From contig CAJUJN010000016.1 in the NCBI GenBank assembly GCA_910586775.1, positions 7,982 to 71,981 on the forward strand: a stretch of DNA of 64,000 bases, in the 5' to 3' direction. Position 1 is the first letter of the stretch; every line of letters begins with the position of its first letter. Both the position numbers and the translations under genes were made by a program. The DNA comes from an uncultured Acetatifactor sp. GTDB taxonomy: Bacteria; Bacillota; Clostridia; Lachnospirales; Lachnospiraceae. Positions 8,928 through 18,588 of the stretch are shown piece by piece. Below the pieces are notes generated by a model. It made no database searches. It was not told where the DNA came from and saw nothing but the letters and a program-made list of their open reading frames with translations.

Positions 8928-11335
8928 GATACTGTTACCTCCGTCATTCTATTTTTGGTCTTGTTGTCTGTCTTGTTATTGGTCTTATTGGCTGTCTTGT
9001 TACGGCAGTGTCCCATGCCAAGGGTGGTCACGCAGATCAGTCCGTCGCAGAACCTGAGCAGTGCCGGAAGGATAAATACGACGCAGAGCATACTCACTAC
9101 GGCTCCCCTTGCCATCAGCATGCACATGGAACTGATGATATCTATATTCGAGTAAACCGCCACACCGAAGGTTGCCGCAAAGAGCCCCATGCCGGATACG
9201 ATGATGGACGGGATGGAACTGGAAAGGGCGATTGTCACTGCCTGTTTCTTCTCCTTTCCGCGGATGCGCTCTTCCTTATACCGGGTGGTCATCAGGATTG
9301 CATAGTCCACAGTAGCGCCCAGCTGAATGGTGCTGATGCAGATAGGGGCGATAAACGGCAGGCTCTGCCCGAAATAATGAGGCAGTCCCAGGTTAATGAA
9401 AATCGCCAGCTCGATTACGGAAATCAGGATAAACGGCAGTGCCAGGCTCTTTTCCACCAGTGCAATGATGACAAAAATGGCGATGATGGACACTGCGTTG
9501 ACTACCTTAAAGTCGTGGTCCGTGGTTTCTATCATATCTTTCATACAGGGGGCCTCGCCGATGAGCATGCCGCCCGCATCATATTTTTTCAGGATGCTGT
9601 TCAGTTCATTGATCTGATCATTTACCTGGTCACTGGCCACTTTATATTCCGAGTTGATGAGCATCAGCTCCCATTTCTCGCTTTTCAGTATGCCTGTGAC
9701 GGATTCCGGCAGAATCTCTTCCGGCACCAGGGAACCAATGACGGATTCCAGGCCCAGCACATATTTTACGCCGTCAACGTTTTCCATCTCGCGGACCATG
9801 CTGCGGATATCTTTGGGAGAGACATTCGTATCAATCAGCAGCATATGCGTAGACGCAATATTGAACTCTTCCTGCAGCCTGGAATTGGCTATGACATATT
9901 CCATGTCCTTTGGCAGGCATTCGCCCATATCATAGTAAACTTCGCCGTTGGTTTTGCTGTACCCGTAGTAAGCAGGCGGAATCAGCGCCGCAAAGACTGC
10001 CAGGAATACTGCAAACACTTTCACGGTTCCTTCTGCAAATTTTCCCATATTGGGAATCAGGGAGCGGTGTTTGGTCTTCTGCAGCGGTTTATCCAGTACC
10101 AGGATGAGGGCGGGAAGTACGGTGACACACCCCAGAACGCCCAACAGCACGCCCTTTGCCATGACGATTCCCAAATCTCTGCCCATTGTGAAGGACATGA
10201 AGCACAGTGCGATAAATCCGGCAATGGTGGTGATGGAACTGCCTACCACACTGGCAAGGGTTTCCTGGATGGCTGCTGCCATGGCTTCACATGCACCGTT
10301 GTTTCGCTGTGTCCGCTCAACTCTGCGTGTGCTTCTGCCTGACCGTTCCTTTGCAGTCTCCGTTGCATCTTTAACCGACTGCAGCCCGGCACCTTGTAAA
10401 TTGCCGCCTGATTGCATAACGGCGTTTCCCTGTATGCGGTTGCTTCTCTCCGGATTTCTGCCGGAAGCAGATATCACATTTCCGGCAGCGGCATTCACCC
10501 CCAGCCGCTCCCGCTGTTCATTGTAGCTGTGCCACAGGAAAATGGAATAGTCCATGGTGACGGCCAGCTGCAGCACTGCCGACAACGCCTTTGTGATATA
10601 GGAAATCTCACCCATAAAGTAATTGGAGCCCAGATTCAGCAGAATCATGATACCGATGGAAGCCAGGAACACGAAGGGTACCAGCCAGCTGTCCAGTAAT
10701 ACCAACATGGCGGCACAGGCAAGGGCTACGGCAATGCCCACGTAAACAGGTTCCTCTTTTTCACACAAATCCTTCAAATCCGTCACAAGCGCGGACATCC
10801 CTGAGACATAACACTGCTTCCCGCAGACCGCCCGGATTTCCCGGATGGCATCCATGGTAATGTCGGCAGATGTGGAGCTGTCAAAAAAGACTGCCATCAT
10901 GGTGGAATGTTCTGTGTTAAATTCCTTAAGAATCTTATCCGGCAGAAGTTCTTTCGGTACGGAAAGGTCCATCAGGGAATCGTACCAGATTACGGATTCC
11001 ACATGTTCTACCTGCTCAATCTGCTCCTTCAGCTTCGATACCTCCTTGTCCGGCATATCTTCCACGATAATAAATGAAAACGCTCCTTTGCCGAACTCCT
11101 CCATCAGCTCGTTCTGCCCGATTACGGTATCCATATCTTCCGGCAGATAATCCAACATATCATAGTTGATTCTCGTTCCCGCCATACCCAGCAGGGACGG
11201 AACCATCAGCACGAGTGCCAGAATCAAAATCGGGATACGGTATTTCACCACTGCTTTTGAAAAACGCATAACTTTCATCATCCTTTCTACTTTATATTTC
11301 ATGTCACGCATTGATGCTTTTGTGCCGTGTATCAT
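8924..11335 (-). CDS. MMPL/RND family membrane exporter
   Basis: An 803-residue RND-type transporter of the MMPL class. Two similar halves each have one N-terminal helix, an extracellular domain (DMLDYLPEDMDTVIGQN; YDMGECLPKDMEYVIANS) and five further helices. The half-repeat motifs AVTMDYSIFLWHSYNE and GATVDYAILMTTRYKEER hold the intramembrane aspartates expected for proton coupling. A polar 80-residue insert lies in the cytoplasmic loop before the middle helices. The C-terminus carries a 12-bp repeat encoding NKT units (8955-9002). Start at 11335 overlaps the HdeD-like stop as ATGA; an internal ATG with AAAGG upstream is possible. Substrate unknown, perhaps lipids or a toxic compound. Confidence 0.85.
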   Translation of the reverse strand: MIHGTKASMRDMKYKVERMMKVMRFSKAVVKYRIPILILALVLMVPSLLGMAGTRINYDMLDYLPEDMDTVIGQNELMEEFGKGAFSFIIVEDMPDKEVSKLKEQIEQVEHVESVIWYDSLMDLSVPKELLPDKILKEFNTEHSTMMAVFFDSSTSADITMDAIREIRAVCGKQCYVSGMSALVTDLKDLCEKEEPVYVGIAVALACAAMLVLLDSWLVPFVFLASIGIMILLNLGSNYFMGEISYITKALSAVLQLAVTMDYSIFLWHSYNEQRERLGVNAAAGNVISASGRNPERSNRIQGNAVMQSGGNLQGAGLQSVKDATETAKERSGRSTRRVERTQRNNGACEAMAAAIQETLASVVGSSITTIAGFIALCFMSFTMGRDLGIVMAKGVLLGVLGCVTVLPALILVLDKPLQKTKHRSLIPNMGKFAEGTVKVFAVFLAVFAALIPPAYYGYSKTNGEVYYDMGECLPKDMEYVIANSRLQEEFNIASTHMLLIDTNVSPKDIRSMVREMENVDGVKYVLGLESVIGSLVPEEILPESVTGILKSEKWELMLINSEYKVASDQVNDQINELNSILKKYDAGGMLIGEAPCMKDMIETTDHDFKVVNAVSIIAIFVIIALVEKSLALPFILISVIELAIFINLGLPHYFGQSLPFIAPICISTIQLGATVDYAILMTTRYKEERIRGKEKKQAVTIALSSSIPSIIVSGMGLFAATFGVAVYSNIDIISSMCMLMARGAVVSMLCVVFILPALLRFCDGLICVTTLGMGHCRNKTANKTNNKTDNKTKNRMTEVTVS
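8955..9002 (-). repeat. 12-bp tandem repeat, 4 units, coding
   Basis: Four 12-nt units (8955, 8967, 8979, 8991) encode the repeated asparagine-lysine-threonine motif at the cytoplasmic C-terminus of the MMPL exporter. Confidence 0.75.
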
Positions 11336-11928
11336 TGAATTTCCCGAAATTCGCTTTCAATGACATCCGGACGCTGATGCTTCACAATCTTGACCGTGCT
11401 GACTACCACGCACAGGTTCAGGATTCCTTCCGCCAGAAGCGAAACGCCCAGCAGCATGGTCAGCACATGTGCGCTTTCCACAGGCCGGAACACCAACAGC
11501 AGCCCCACAAATCCGGTCAGCACCGCCAGCAGTAAAATCAGCCACCATGCAGCGATACCGAACCTTTTCGAGTCCATGGCAATCTGTACCTTGAACAGCC
11601 CGTCTGCCAGTATTGCAATTCCCAGCGCGATAAAAATGAAATTCATCACATTCGGCGACCGGATGAATACAATGACTCCCAGGGCAATCAGCAGGATGCC
11701 GAACTCCAGATCGTATTGGAATGCCAGCCGGAACAGATCCCTGGAAAAATATCCTACCAGCCTGATGCACCCAAACAGAATCATCGCGATTCCAAGCCCC
11801 CGCCCGATTATTTTTACGGACAACTCCGGGCGGGCTATAAAAAGGATTCCGGCAATGCAGAATACTGCCGAGATAATGATATAGCCTGTTTTTGCAATTC
11901 TCATGGGTGTTACGGAACGCATTTTCAT
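11332..11928 (-). CDS. HdeD-like (DUF308) membrane protein
   Basis: A 198-residue protein with about six hydrophobic helices in the paired pattern of the HdeD/DUF308 family (IISAVFCIAGILFIARPEL; ALGVIVFIRSPNVMNFIFIA; LTGFVGLLLVFRPVES). HdeD proteins are linked to acid stress in enterobacteria; in Firmicutes the function is unclear. The ATG at 11928 has GGAGG 6-8 nt upstream; the longer frame to 12141 lacks a ribosome site and runs through the upstream repeat element. It is first in a three-gene chain, with ATGA overlap to the exporter, suggesting a membrane complex or shared stress response. Confidence 0.8.
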   Translation of the reverse strand: MKMRSVTPMRIAKTGYIIISAVFCIAGILFIARPELSVKIIGRGLGIAMILFGCIRLVGYFSRDLFRLAFQYDLEFGILLIALGVIVFIRSPNVMNFIFIALGIAILADGLFKVQIAMDSKRFGIAAWWLILLLAVLTGFVGLLLVFRPVESAHVLTMLLGVSLLAEGILNLCVVVSTVKIVKHQRPDVIESEFREIQ

Positions 11929-12073
11929 TTTTCTACCTCCTCTTCCAGTTTTGCAGATGTCCTGCACTGCCCAACCTCTGAGATGAATTTCCGGCCGCTT
12001 AGGGATGCGTCCGCAATTCCATTCGGTACTGTACGGGCATCTGTTGTTTTCAGTTCCGCAGGAACCTTGCCTG

Positions 12074-12168
12074 TTCCTTATGCTGACAGTATAGCAGAGA
12101 AGCCCTCTCCCTGGAATCGACAGAAAAAGCCGTCTGCCCAAAATTGAGGCAGACGGCTGTAAGTGACT
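12074..12168 (-). repeat. Terminator-promoter repeat module, copy 1
   Basis: About 95 bp shared with 18450-18540. On the minus strand it starts with an 11-bp hairpin (AGCCGTCTGCC at 12128-12138 pairing with 12148-12158) followed by TTTTT, which is a terminator. It continues into TGCTATACT, an extended -10 (12088-12096), about 150 nt before the HdeD-like start. The module thus ends one transcript and probably starts the next. Confidence 0.65.
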
Positions 12169-12197
12169 GAAATTTGGGCATTTGGAGCAAAATGCCT

Positions 12198-12233
12198 AAA
12201 AAACCGGCACAGTATCTGGCACTGTGCCGGTTT
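12198..12233 (-). terminator. Terminator of the GH85 gene
   Basis: A 13-bp perfect stem (12201-12213 with 12221-12233, loop 7 nt) with six T residues on the minus strand, 38 nt after the GH85 stop codon. Confidence 0.9.
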
Positions 12234-12270
12234 CTCATTATTCGGATAAACAAAATAACTGATTTGGTTC

Positions 12271-15200
12271 TTATTCTGTCCTGCGGCGGCGTTTTACTAC
12301 AACAACTGCTCCGGCACATGCCAAAGCTATCACAAGAACACACACCAGGGCAATGATATCCATATGGTCACCCACCTTGGGAGCATTTGTCTGTCCTGAT
12401 GCATCAGCAGTATTATCGCCTGGCTTATCATCAACTACAGGTTTCATGGTCGGCGCAGGCGAGGGTTCCGTCTTCTCCGTATCCTTATACACAATGGTAT
12501 AGATTGAATACTTGCCGGACTTAATCTTCAAAGTTTCCGTTTCACTATTATAAGTACATGGAAGCACTTCAAAGACCCCATTATGCTCGCGGACAAACGC
12601 ATATTCCCTGTTGATGGCTGTATTGGTATTGATTAAATCCGCAGTAAGCATAAAATCGATTTCCAGTTCGTCGTCACCCATATCCACGTTTTCCAAATCC
12701 CGTGATATAATCTGTCCGTCATTCCTGACAATCTTTACCTTCAATGAGATATCCATAGACTGCCCCATCGTAAATCCGGGAACTGCCTGCTGTATTCTGG
12801 CAATTATGTCCTGTCCCAATGTCTGGGAGACATCTTTGATCTGCATCAGGAGCTCACAGTCCGCACCGTTTTTAATTTCTTCAATTTCTTCTTTCGTCAA
12901 AATCTGCTTACTCTCATCCGTCAGAATCTTTATGACTTCTTCCTTCGGCGTTAACAGTGTGGTCTCCGGTGCCTTTTCATCCCTGTCGACTGTGATTTCT
13001 ATCGTTCCCGTGGGTGCTGTTGTCGGTGGTGTACCGGGTTCTGTTGTCGGCGGTGTACTGGGTTCCATGGGCTTATCCGTGGGCTCTGCAGGAATTTCTT
13101 CCCATCCTGCGTATACGGTAATATTTCCCTTCAGCGCAATTTCCGTTACTTTCTTAGTCAGCTCCCGGTCACTGTACCAACCGGTGAAGTTATATCCCTT
13201 ACGGCTCGTTACACACCCTGACAAGTCAACGATTTCACCAAAGCTTCTGCTGATATCTTCAACTGCGCTTCCGCCGTTTGTCTCAAATGTAAGGGTACAG
13301 ACAGGAAGTTCTGCCGGCCCATCCCCCTTGACAATAATGGTGGTACGTGCGATTACATTATCCTCCACATTGCCCGGACGGAGATACTCTACATAATATG
13401 CCCCGGCCTTATCTGCCTTGAAGCAGCCGTTGTTTCCTATGCCTTCCACATCGCCGTCATAAGCATACATCTGCAGTTCGTAAATACGGATTGCCTTATT
13501 CCCCTCTGTACTCTGTTCCGGCTGGTTCACCTTGAAACGGTAGACCTGAGCGGATTTCAGACTGTTCATAGCTATCTGGCGGGTAGGGCTGTTTACCGTA
13601 TTGTCAGATACCGCATCCAAATCCTCCCAATTATCATCCTGTGCCAGATACCCCTGCTTTACAGTGTCATCTCCTGCAAGATATGTCTCCTCATACTCAG
13701 TTTTCAGGGTCTGGAGAGCGTAATCCCGGGTAATGTAGCCTGCTCCCTCACTGCCTGCATGGAGTACATACCACTCTCCCACAACCTCCGGCTCTTCCAG
13801 TTCAAAACCAACCCAACCGCTTGCAGCCACGGCACACCATTTTGTACCGGTTTTGCCGTCAAAAAGATTTGCTGCTACTTCTTTCTCGTTTTCCTCTGCG
13901 CTTGCAATTGCTTTCGTTCCATCCACAGTCAACGGTTCTGAACCGATAGCGCCCAACGTCGGACGTTCAGGATGAACATAAGCCGCTCCATCTGCTCCGG
14001 TGATATCAACCCTGACGGCTTCCAGCGGAACAGTGTACCCTGCCAGATACTTCTGATCTACCCACGCCAAACCGATAAGATCTGCCGCACTCGTACCTCT
14101 GTTTGTTACGGCACCAAATTCGCCGGCAGAAGTGTTTCCTGTACCTCCGGCTTCAGAGCTGCCCTTCAGCAAATCCAGAAGCTGATATTCCTTCCCGTCT
14201 TTCTCTACCACCATGACATCTGCGCCGATCTCGATGGCAGTATCCATGACAGGCTTCTGGCCGCTGTAAGTGAATCCGCCTTCCAGGTAAGGATATCCCT
14301 TAATAACCAAATTGCTTATGCCAGGAAAAAGATCATCTGCACCGGCTTTCGTAGCCCAAATTCCAAACCAGCTTGCATTCGTTGGAGTATCCAGCCTGAG
14401 TTCTACCGTTTCCTGGTCCGGACCATCAAATGTCTCCTTCTGCCAGCCACTCCAGTCAGGAGAGTTTGTTATATCATTGTCGAATGCAGTACATAACTCA
14501 AATTGCCTCAGATCATACCCTGATCCGAAACTGCGGTAGGCATTTATATAACCAATGCCCGTAATTTTCCCCGGAGTAGTTAACTGAAAACACAGCCAGA
14601 AATCACCAATGTACTGGGCATAGAGGGGGTTATATCTAAACAGCTCTGCTTCTCTTTTACTGTAGTCTCCCGTTACATTTCCTGAAGCAAAATACCTCTC
14701 CATACCGTCTTTCAGTTCGCCTTCCGGCGTCCCATCACTTAAATCCAACCTGGCATTATCCCATTTCCAGATAAACGCATTCTTATATGTACCGGCATCA
14801 TCCGCCTCCAGAACCGAAATCTGGCTGTCTGAAATATCAAACTCACGAAGCTTATTGACACCCCGGATATCCAGGGATGTCTGCTGTGTTCCCGGCAAAT
14901 AGAGATTCTCCAGGTTTGAGCACCCCTTCACATTTACCGTCACCCCGGGATACTGGCTCATATCCACGGTTACCAGCTTTGTGCAGTTTTCCAGATTCAA
15001 ACCCTTCATGCTGCCCAGGTAATTAAGTCCTGTCAGGTCGGCAACATCTGTCCCTGATAAATCCAGGATCCCCCTGAAACCGGCCAGTGCGTCGTAAGTC
15101 TCACCAACCTGCTTTTTCACTGCCTCCCTCAGAGCCGTATCCGGAAACAGTTCATCCACAAAGCTGCTGTCACCTGCGGCAAGTTCTCCGTCCTGGAACA

Positions 15201-18200
15201 GTATCGTAACCGGCTCGGATACGTTGAAATCAATATCCTCCACCCGAATGGTCAGGTAATCGGAGCCCGATTCCGCAATCGGAATATACTTGGCAAAATC
15301 ACCCGCAAATGCTCCCCAGCTATTGGTCACCTCACTGAACCGGGTATACCGCTTCGTACCTGTGCTGGTTTCCACCAACATCGCCCTCCAGTCATCGGCA
15401 GAAGGGGTAGTCAGCAGATAGTAATTGCTGGCCGTAGGCATCTTACGCGCTTCTCCGTCATAGGGCGCGCTGTAATTGTCTTCAATCATGTTAAAATAGT
15501 TCACCGGCTCCTGCCGCTCACCAAGTCTGGTCACGGTAAAAGTCAGTACATAGCTGCTGCCATCCTCGACGGAAATATCAAAATTCGCTCTTCCCGTTCC
15601 TGCAGCCACAACCACAGGCTCAGGGTTCTCCCTGTCCGTCCCCTGCCACTCCAGGGCTACCTCCACGGTATCTCCCTTATATATAACGGCGGGGTCATCC
15701 CATGTAATACTCAGACGGCCGTTCATACTGGAAGTACGCACATTGGAAAGCCGCTCTTCAGAAGAAGCCACGGAAAGCTCGGCAGGCACACTTCTGGAGC
15801 CGTCACGGCCGACAGCATACACACGGAGAGCTGTCACATCGGATTTATTTTCCAGGTTCTTGATATAATAGCTGCTGCCAAAGCCTCCGCCCACAAAACG
15901 CTCGGAGCCGTCAGCATAGACTGCATATACATGATAGTTCTGTACATCGCCGAAATTTTCCTCATCCCAGGCAATCTGGATTTCATCGGTTCCATCAAAG
16001 CGATAGGCCAGATGCAGGCCTGCAGGGCTTGCAGGACTGTAATTCCCGTTGTCGGTAATCACCAGACGTCCCAGGTTCACCTGATAATCGGACACTGTTC
16101 CGTCCACAGGCGCAAATCCTACACCCACAGAGGCTATGGTCCGCCCCGCATAATCGCTCAAATCCACTTCCGCGGTTTTCCAGCCGTCAGTCTGCTGGCC
16201 GGAACCTTCGATGGGCAGATAAACCCGCTCCACATCCTCTCCGTTTTCCAGTGAAAGCACTGAATACATGCAGGAACCGTCATCGGCACCCGGCTTGTTA
16301 TAGGTAAGGCTGATGGTGCTGCCGTCTGCTATCTGCAGTTTTGTCTTATACAGGTTCACTACCTGACCACCGGTCAAATCCCCGTAAATAACCAGGGAGG
16401 AACCGCCGTTATAAGCGCCTATCTGTGTGTACGGGAACGGGTCACGTTCTCCGGTCTTATTGTTTAACCGATAGAATTCAGGCCCATAGTCCCAGTCAAG
16501 CTCAAGCAGGCTGTCCGCACTCTGTGCGCTGAAAAACGCTGCACTGTCATTGAGTTTTTTGCTCAGTACGGTTCCAAAATCATCGACGGGCATATCGCTG
16601 CCGGATATGTCACTGTCAGATACACCGCTGTCGGATATGTCGCTGCCGGACACATCACTGCCGGATACGTCGCCGGCTGCAGGAAATCTGTTCAGGAGCC
16701 CTGCTATGTTCTTCGCAATTAAGAAAGTCATGTCAGCCACCGGAATATCATCGGCACCTTCCACCCACCACTGCCAGGTAGGCAGAATATCCTGGAGACC
16801 ATAGTTTGTCCACTGCAGATTGCGGGAAACTTCACCCTCGTTCCAGTACTGCATGCCGTGCCCGTTATTGAAGTCGCTGGCAAATACGGTTCCGTTGACA
16901 ACGGATTTCTCCACAACATATTTGGAAAATCCTTTGAAGACCGGCTGCTGCAAGCCTTCCTGGGCGCTGTTAGAAAGGTCAAAGTTGACGTCCGGCCGCT
17001 CAACCTGACTGTAATCGCCGGCATTTTCCGTGCGGCTGTTATAGTACATCCTGGCCCGCTCCTCGGCTTCCCACTGGTAGCCCACCTCAAACTGATGCCC
17101 GTCATGGTAATCCTTCTGATAGAAATCGCTGGCCCAGACAGCAAAGCTGGTGTAGGGCTGACCGTTCTCGTCCACAGCCTTGGGATAACCGCTGTTAAAA
17201 TTGCCGGAACCCCACTGAAGTAAAGTGCCGTCATCGAAATCGGCGCTGAGCCTCCACAGGTCACCTTCCACGCCCATAAAGACCGTCTCGTAAGGATCCA
17301 GGTCAAGCTCCTCGGCCTTCTCATGAGCCGCTTTCAGAACTCCCTTGCGCGCCTCCACATCCTGAGTCATGTCGCCGCTCCAGTTTCCATAACCGTAATT
17401 CAGGAAAATGGCGTCGGATACCTGCCCCTGCTTGTCATTTTTCACCCAGTTCTTGTTATAATCATTGAACGCATTCTGATATGAAGTACGGCCATCATCC
17501 AAAGTGGAATCATACCACTGAATATAAGCGCCCTGATCCCGCATCCATTTCAGAATCTCGCGGAAAGTGACCACATACCCCGCATCAATGGAAGCCTCCA
17601 GATTGATGAAGTATCCGTCAAAACCGCAATACTCCATAATCTCCAGCATTTTCTCCGCATAAGGATAGCGGCCGTCCTCATCCTTGTAGATAAATTCTTC
17701 TATGAACTGCCCGCCGCGCCAGCTGGCATCAATGAAGAATTCTCCCAGGGACAGAACACCGTTGCGGTGAGCCACATTGGTAGCAGCGGCCATGGGAATA
17801 CAGACCGGGCCGTATTCCACCCCGTACCCTGTCTCAATATCACGGTGCATGCCTGATGTGGGCCGCCCGCCGGTGCCCGTGATATTGGCATACTGCCAGT
17901 ACATAAAAGGCGCATATGAAAAATCGTCATAGGATGCGTTGCCATTCCAGATTTCTGCTCCCGTATTTCTATAATTGGAAGCAGACATAACATAAAGCTG
18001 GGCTTTGTCTTCCAGCCAGGTATTAGCCTGAGTGGCCGGGAAAGTACCATTCCTGCTCTGCAGGGGAATCGTCGCTCTCATCTCCTCAGCGTAGGGATCC
18101 GTTTCCGGATTGTAGTTCAGCAGATCTACATAGCGATAGCCATGAACCCACGGCTCATAGCTTTGGCTGGCTTCACCGTAATCGGCAAACATGGGCATAA

Positions 18201-18336
18201 TGCCGTCCTCTTCACCAACCTTAACTGGTGCCTCATTTGCAAATACCCCTCCAGTATATGACGCTGTCATCGCAAACGTCAGGAAGATTGGCATTAACCG
18301 CTTTTTCGCACTTCTTTTCATCGTTTTTCTTTTCAT
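12271..18336 (-). CDS. Wall-anchored GH85 endo-beta-N-acetylglucosaminidase
   Basis: A 2021-residue surface enzyme expected to cut the chitobiose core of N-glycans. Signal peptide at about 1-34. The GH85 barrel follows (VHGYRYVDLLNYNPETDPYA) with the catalytic pair N245 and E247 in GYFINLEAS, matching the N-x-E of ENGases. Then come a short VSGSD repeat linker (DNA repeat 16598-16672), beta-sandwich and fibronectin-like modules, a leucine-rich-like stretch near 1090, an F5/8-type carbohydrate-binding module near 1490 (DGKTGTKW), an InlB-type repeat near 1680, a Pro/Thr linker and a C-terminal APKVGD, hydrophobic helix and RRRR tail resembling a sortase signal with a variant LPxTG. GGAAGGGAG precedes the ATG. 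It follows the transporter operon, with its own terminator, and would release glycans for import. Confidence 0.9.
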   Translation of the reverse strand: MKRKTMKRSAKKRLMPIFLTFAMTASYTGGVFANEAPVKVGEEDGIMPMFADYGEASQSYEPWVHGYRYVDLLNYNPETDPYAEEMRATIPLQSRNGTFPATQANTWLEDKAQLYVMSASNYRNTGAEIWNGNASYDDFSYAPFMYWQYANITGTGGRPTSGMHRDIETGYGVEYGPVCIPMAAATNVAHRNGVLSLGEFFIDASWRGGQFIEEFIYKDEDGRYPYAEKMLEIMEYCGFDGYFINLEASIDAGYVVTFREILKWMRDQGAYIQWYDSTLDDGRTSYQNAFNDYNKNWVKNDKQGQVSDAIFLNYGYGNWSGDMTQDVEARKGVLKAAHEKAEELDLDPYETVFMGVEGDLWRLSADFDDGTLLQWGSGNFNSGYPKAVDENGQPYTSFAVWASDFYQKDYHDGHQFEVGYQWEAEERARMYYNSRTENAGDYSQVERPDVNFDLSNSAQEGLQQPVFKGFSKYVVEKSVVNGTVFASDFNNGHGMQYWNEGEVSRNLQWTNYGLQDILPTWQWWVEGADDIPVADMTFLIAKNIAGLLNRFPAAGDVSGSDVSGSDISDSGVSDSDISGSDMPVDDFGTVLSKKLNDSAAFFSAQSADSLLELDWDYGPEFYRLNNKTGERDPFPYTQIGAYNGGSSLVIYGDLTGGQVVNLYKTKLQIADGSTISLTYNKPGADDGSCMYSVLSLENGEDVERVYLPIEGSGQQTDGWKTAEVDLSDYAGRTIASVGVGFAPVDGTVSDYQVNLGRLVITDNGNYSPASPAGLHLAYRFDGTDEIQIAWDEENFGDVQNYHVYAVYADGSERFVGGGFGSSYYIKNLENKSDVTALRVYAVGRDGSRSVPAELSVASSEERLSNVRTSSMNGRLSITWDDPAVIYKGDTVEVALEWQGTDRENPEPVVVAAGTGRANFDISVEDGSSYVLTFTVTRLGERQEPVNYFNMIEDNYSAPYDGEARKMPTASNYYLLTTPSADDWRAMLVETSTGTKRYTRFSEVTNSWGAFAGDFAKYIPIAESGSDYLTIRVEDIDFNVSEPVTILFQDGELAAGDSSFVDELFPDTALREAVKKQVGETYDALAGFRGILDLSGTDVADLTGLNYLGSMKGLNLENCTKLVTVDMSQYPGVTVNVKGCSNLENLYLPGTQQTSLDIRGVNKLREFDISDSQISVLEADDAGTYKNAFIWKWDNARLDLSDGTPEGELKDGMERYFASGNVTGDYSKREAELFRYNPLYAQYIGDFWLCFQLTTPGKITGIGYINAYRSFGSGYDLRQFELCTAFDNDITNSPDWSGWQKETFDGPDQETVELRLDTPTNASWFGIWATKAGADDLFPGISNLVIKGYPYLEGGFTYSGQKPVMDTAIEIGADVMVVEKDGKEYQLLDLLKGSSEAGGTGNTSAGEFGAVTNRGTSAADLIGLAWVDQKYLAGYTVPLEAVRVDITGADGAAYVHPERPTLGAIGSEPLTVDGTKAIASAEENEKEVAANLFDGKTGTKWCAVAASGWVGFELEEPEVVGEWYVLHAGSEGAGYITRDYALQTLKTEYEETYLAGDDTVKQGYLAQDDNWEDLDAVSDNTVNSPTRQIAMNSLKSAQVYRFKVNQPEQSTEGNKAIRIYELQMYAYDGDVEGIGNNGCFKADKAGAYYVEYLRPGNVEDNVIARTTIIVKGDGPAELPVCTLTFETNGGSAVEDISRSFGEIVDLSGCVTSRKGYNFTGWYSDRELTKKVTEIALKGNITVYAGWEEIPAEPTDKPMEPSTPPTTEPGTPPTTAPTGTIEITVDRDEKAPETTLLTPKEEVIKILTDESKQILTKEEIEEIKNGADCELLMQIKDVSQTLGQDIIARIQQAVPGFTMGQSMDISLKVKIVRNDGQIISRDLENVDMGDDELEIDFMLTADLINTNTAINREYAFVREHNGVFEVLPCTYNSETETLKIKSGKYSIYTIVYKDTEKTEPSPAPTMKPVVDDKPGDNTADASGQTNAPKVGDHMDIIALVCVLVIALACAGAVVVVKRRRRTE
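16598..16672 (-). repeat. 15-bp tandem repeat, 5 units, coding
   Basis: Five 15-nt units starting at 16598 encode repeated Ser-Asp-rich pentapeptides (VSGSD, ISDSG, VSDSD types). They form a flexible linker just after the GH85 catalytic domain. Confidence 0.75.
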
Positions 18337-18449
18337 TTATGGCTCCCTTCCTTTGAATTTTCAACGATGTTTATCCTAATCCATATAATTACGAAAACTA
18401 TGTCAACATTTTTTCTATCCCTTTGTTCCGATTCTGTTGAAACTGGCGC

Positions 18450-18540
18450 TCCTTATGCTGACAGTACAGCAAAGAAGCCTCGTCCCTGGTGCTTACAGAA
18501 AACCGTCTGCCCGAACTTCAAAGCAGACGGTTGAAAGTGA
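18450..18540 (-). repeat. Terminator-promoter repeat module, copy 2
   Basis: Matches copy 1 at 12074-12168 in sequence and orientation. The hairpin arms are AACCGTCTGC (18501-18510) and its complement (18523-18532). It lies about 50 nt after the solute-binding protein stop and about 115 nt before the GH85 start. The promoter part is weaker here (TGCTGTACT). A consensus TTGACA -35 at 18401-18406 is also present, without a good -10. Confidence 0.6.
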
Positions 18541-18588
18541 CCAGAATCTGATCACCCATGCGGTTCTTTAGAGTAAATTCACTAAGAG

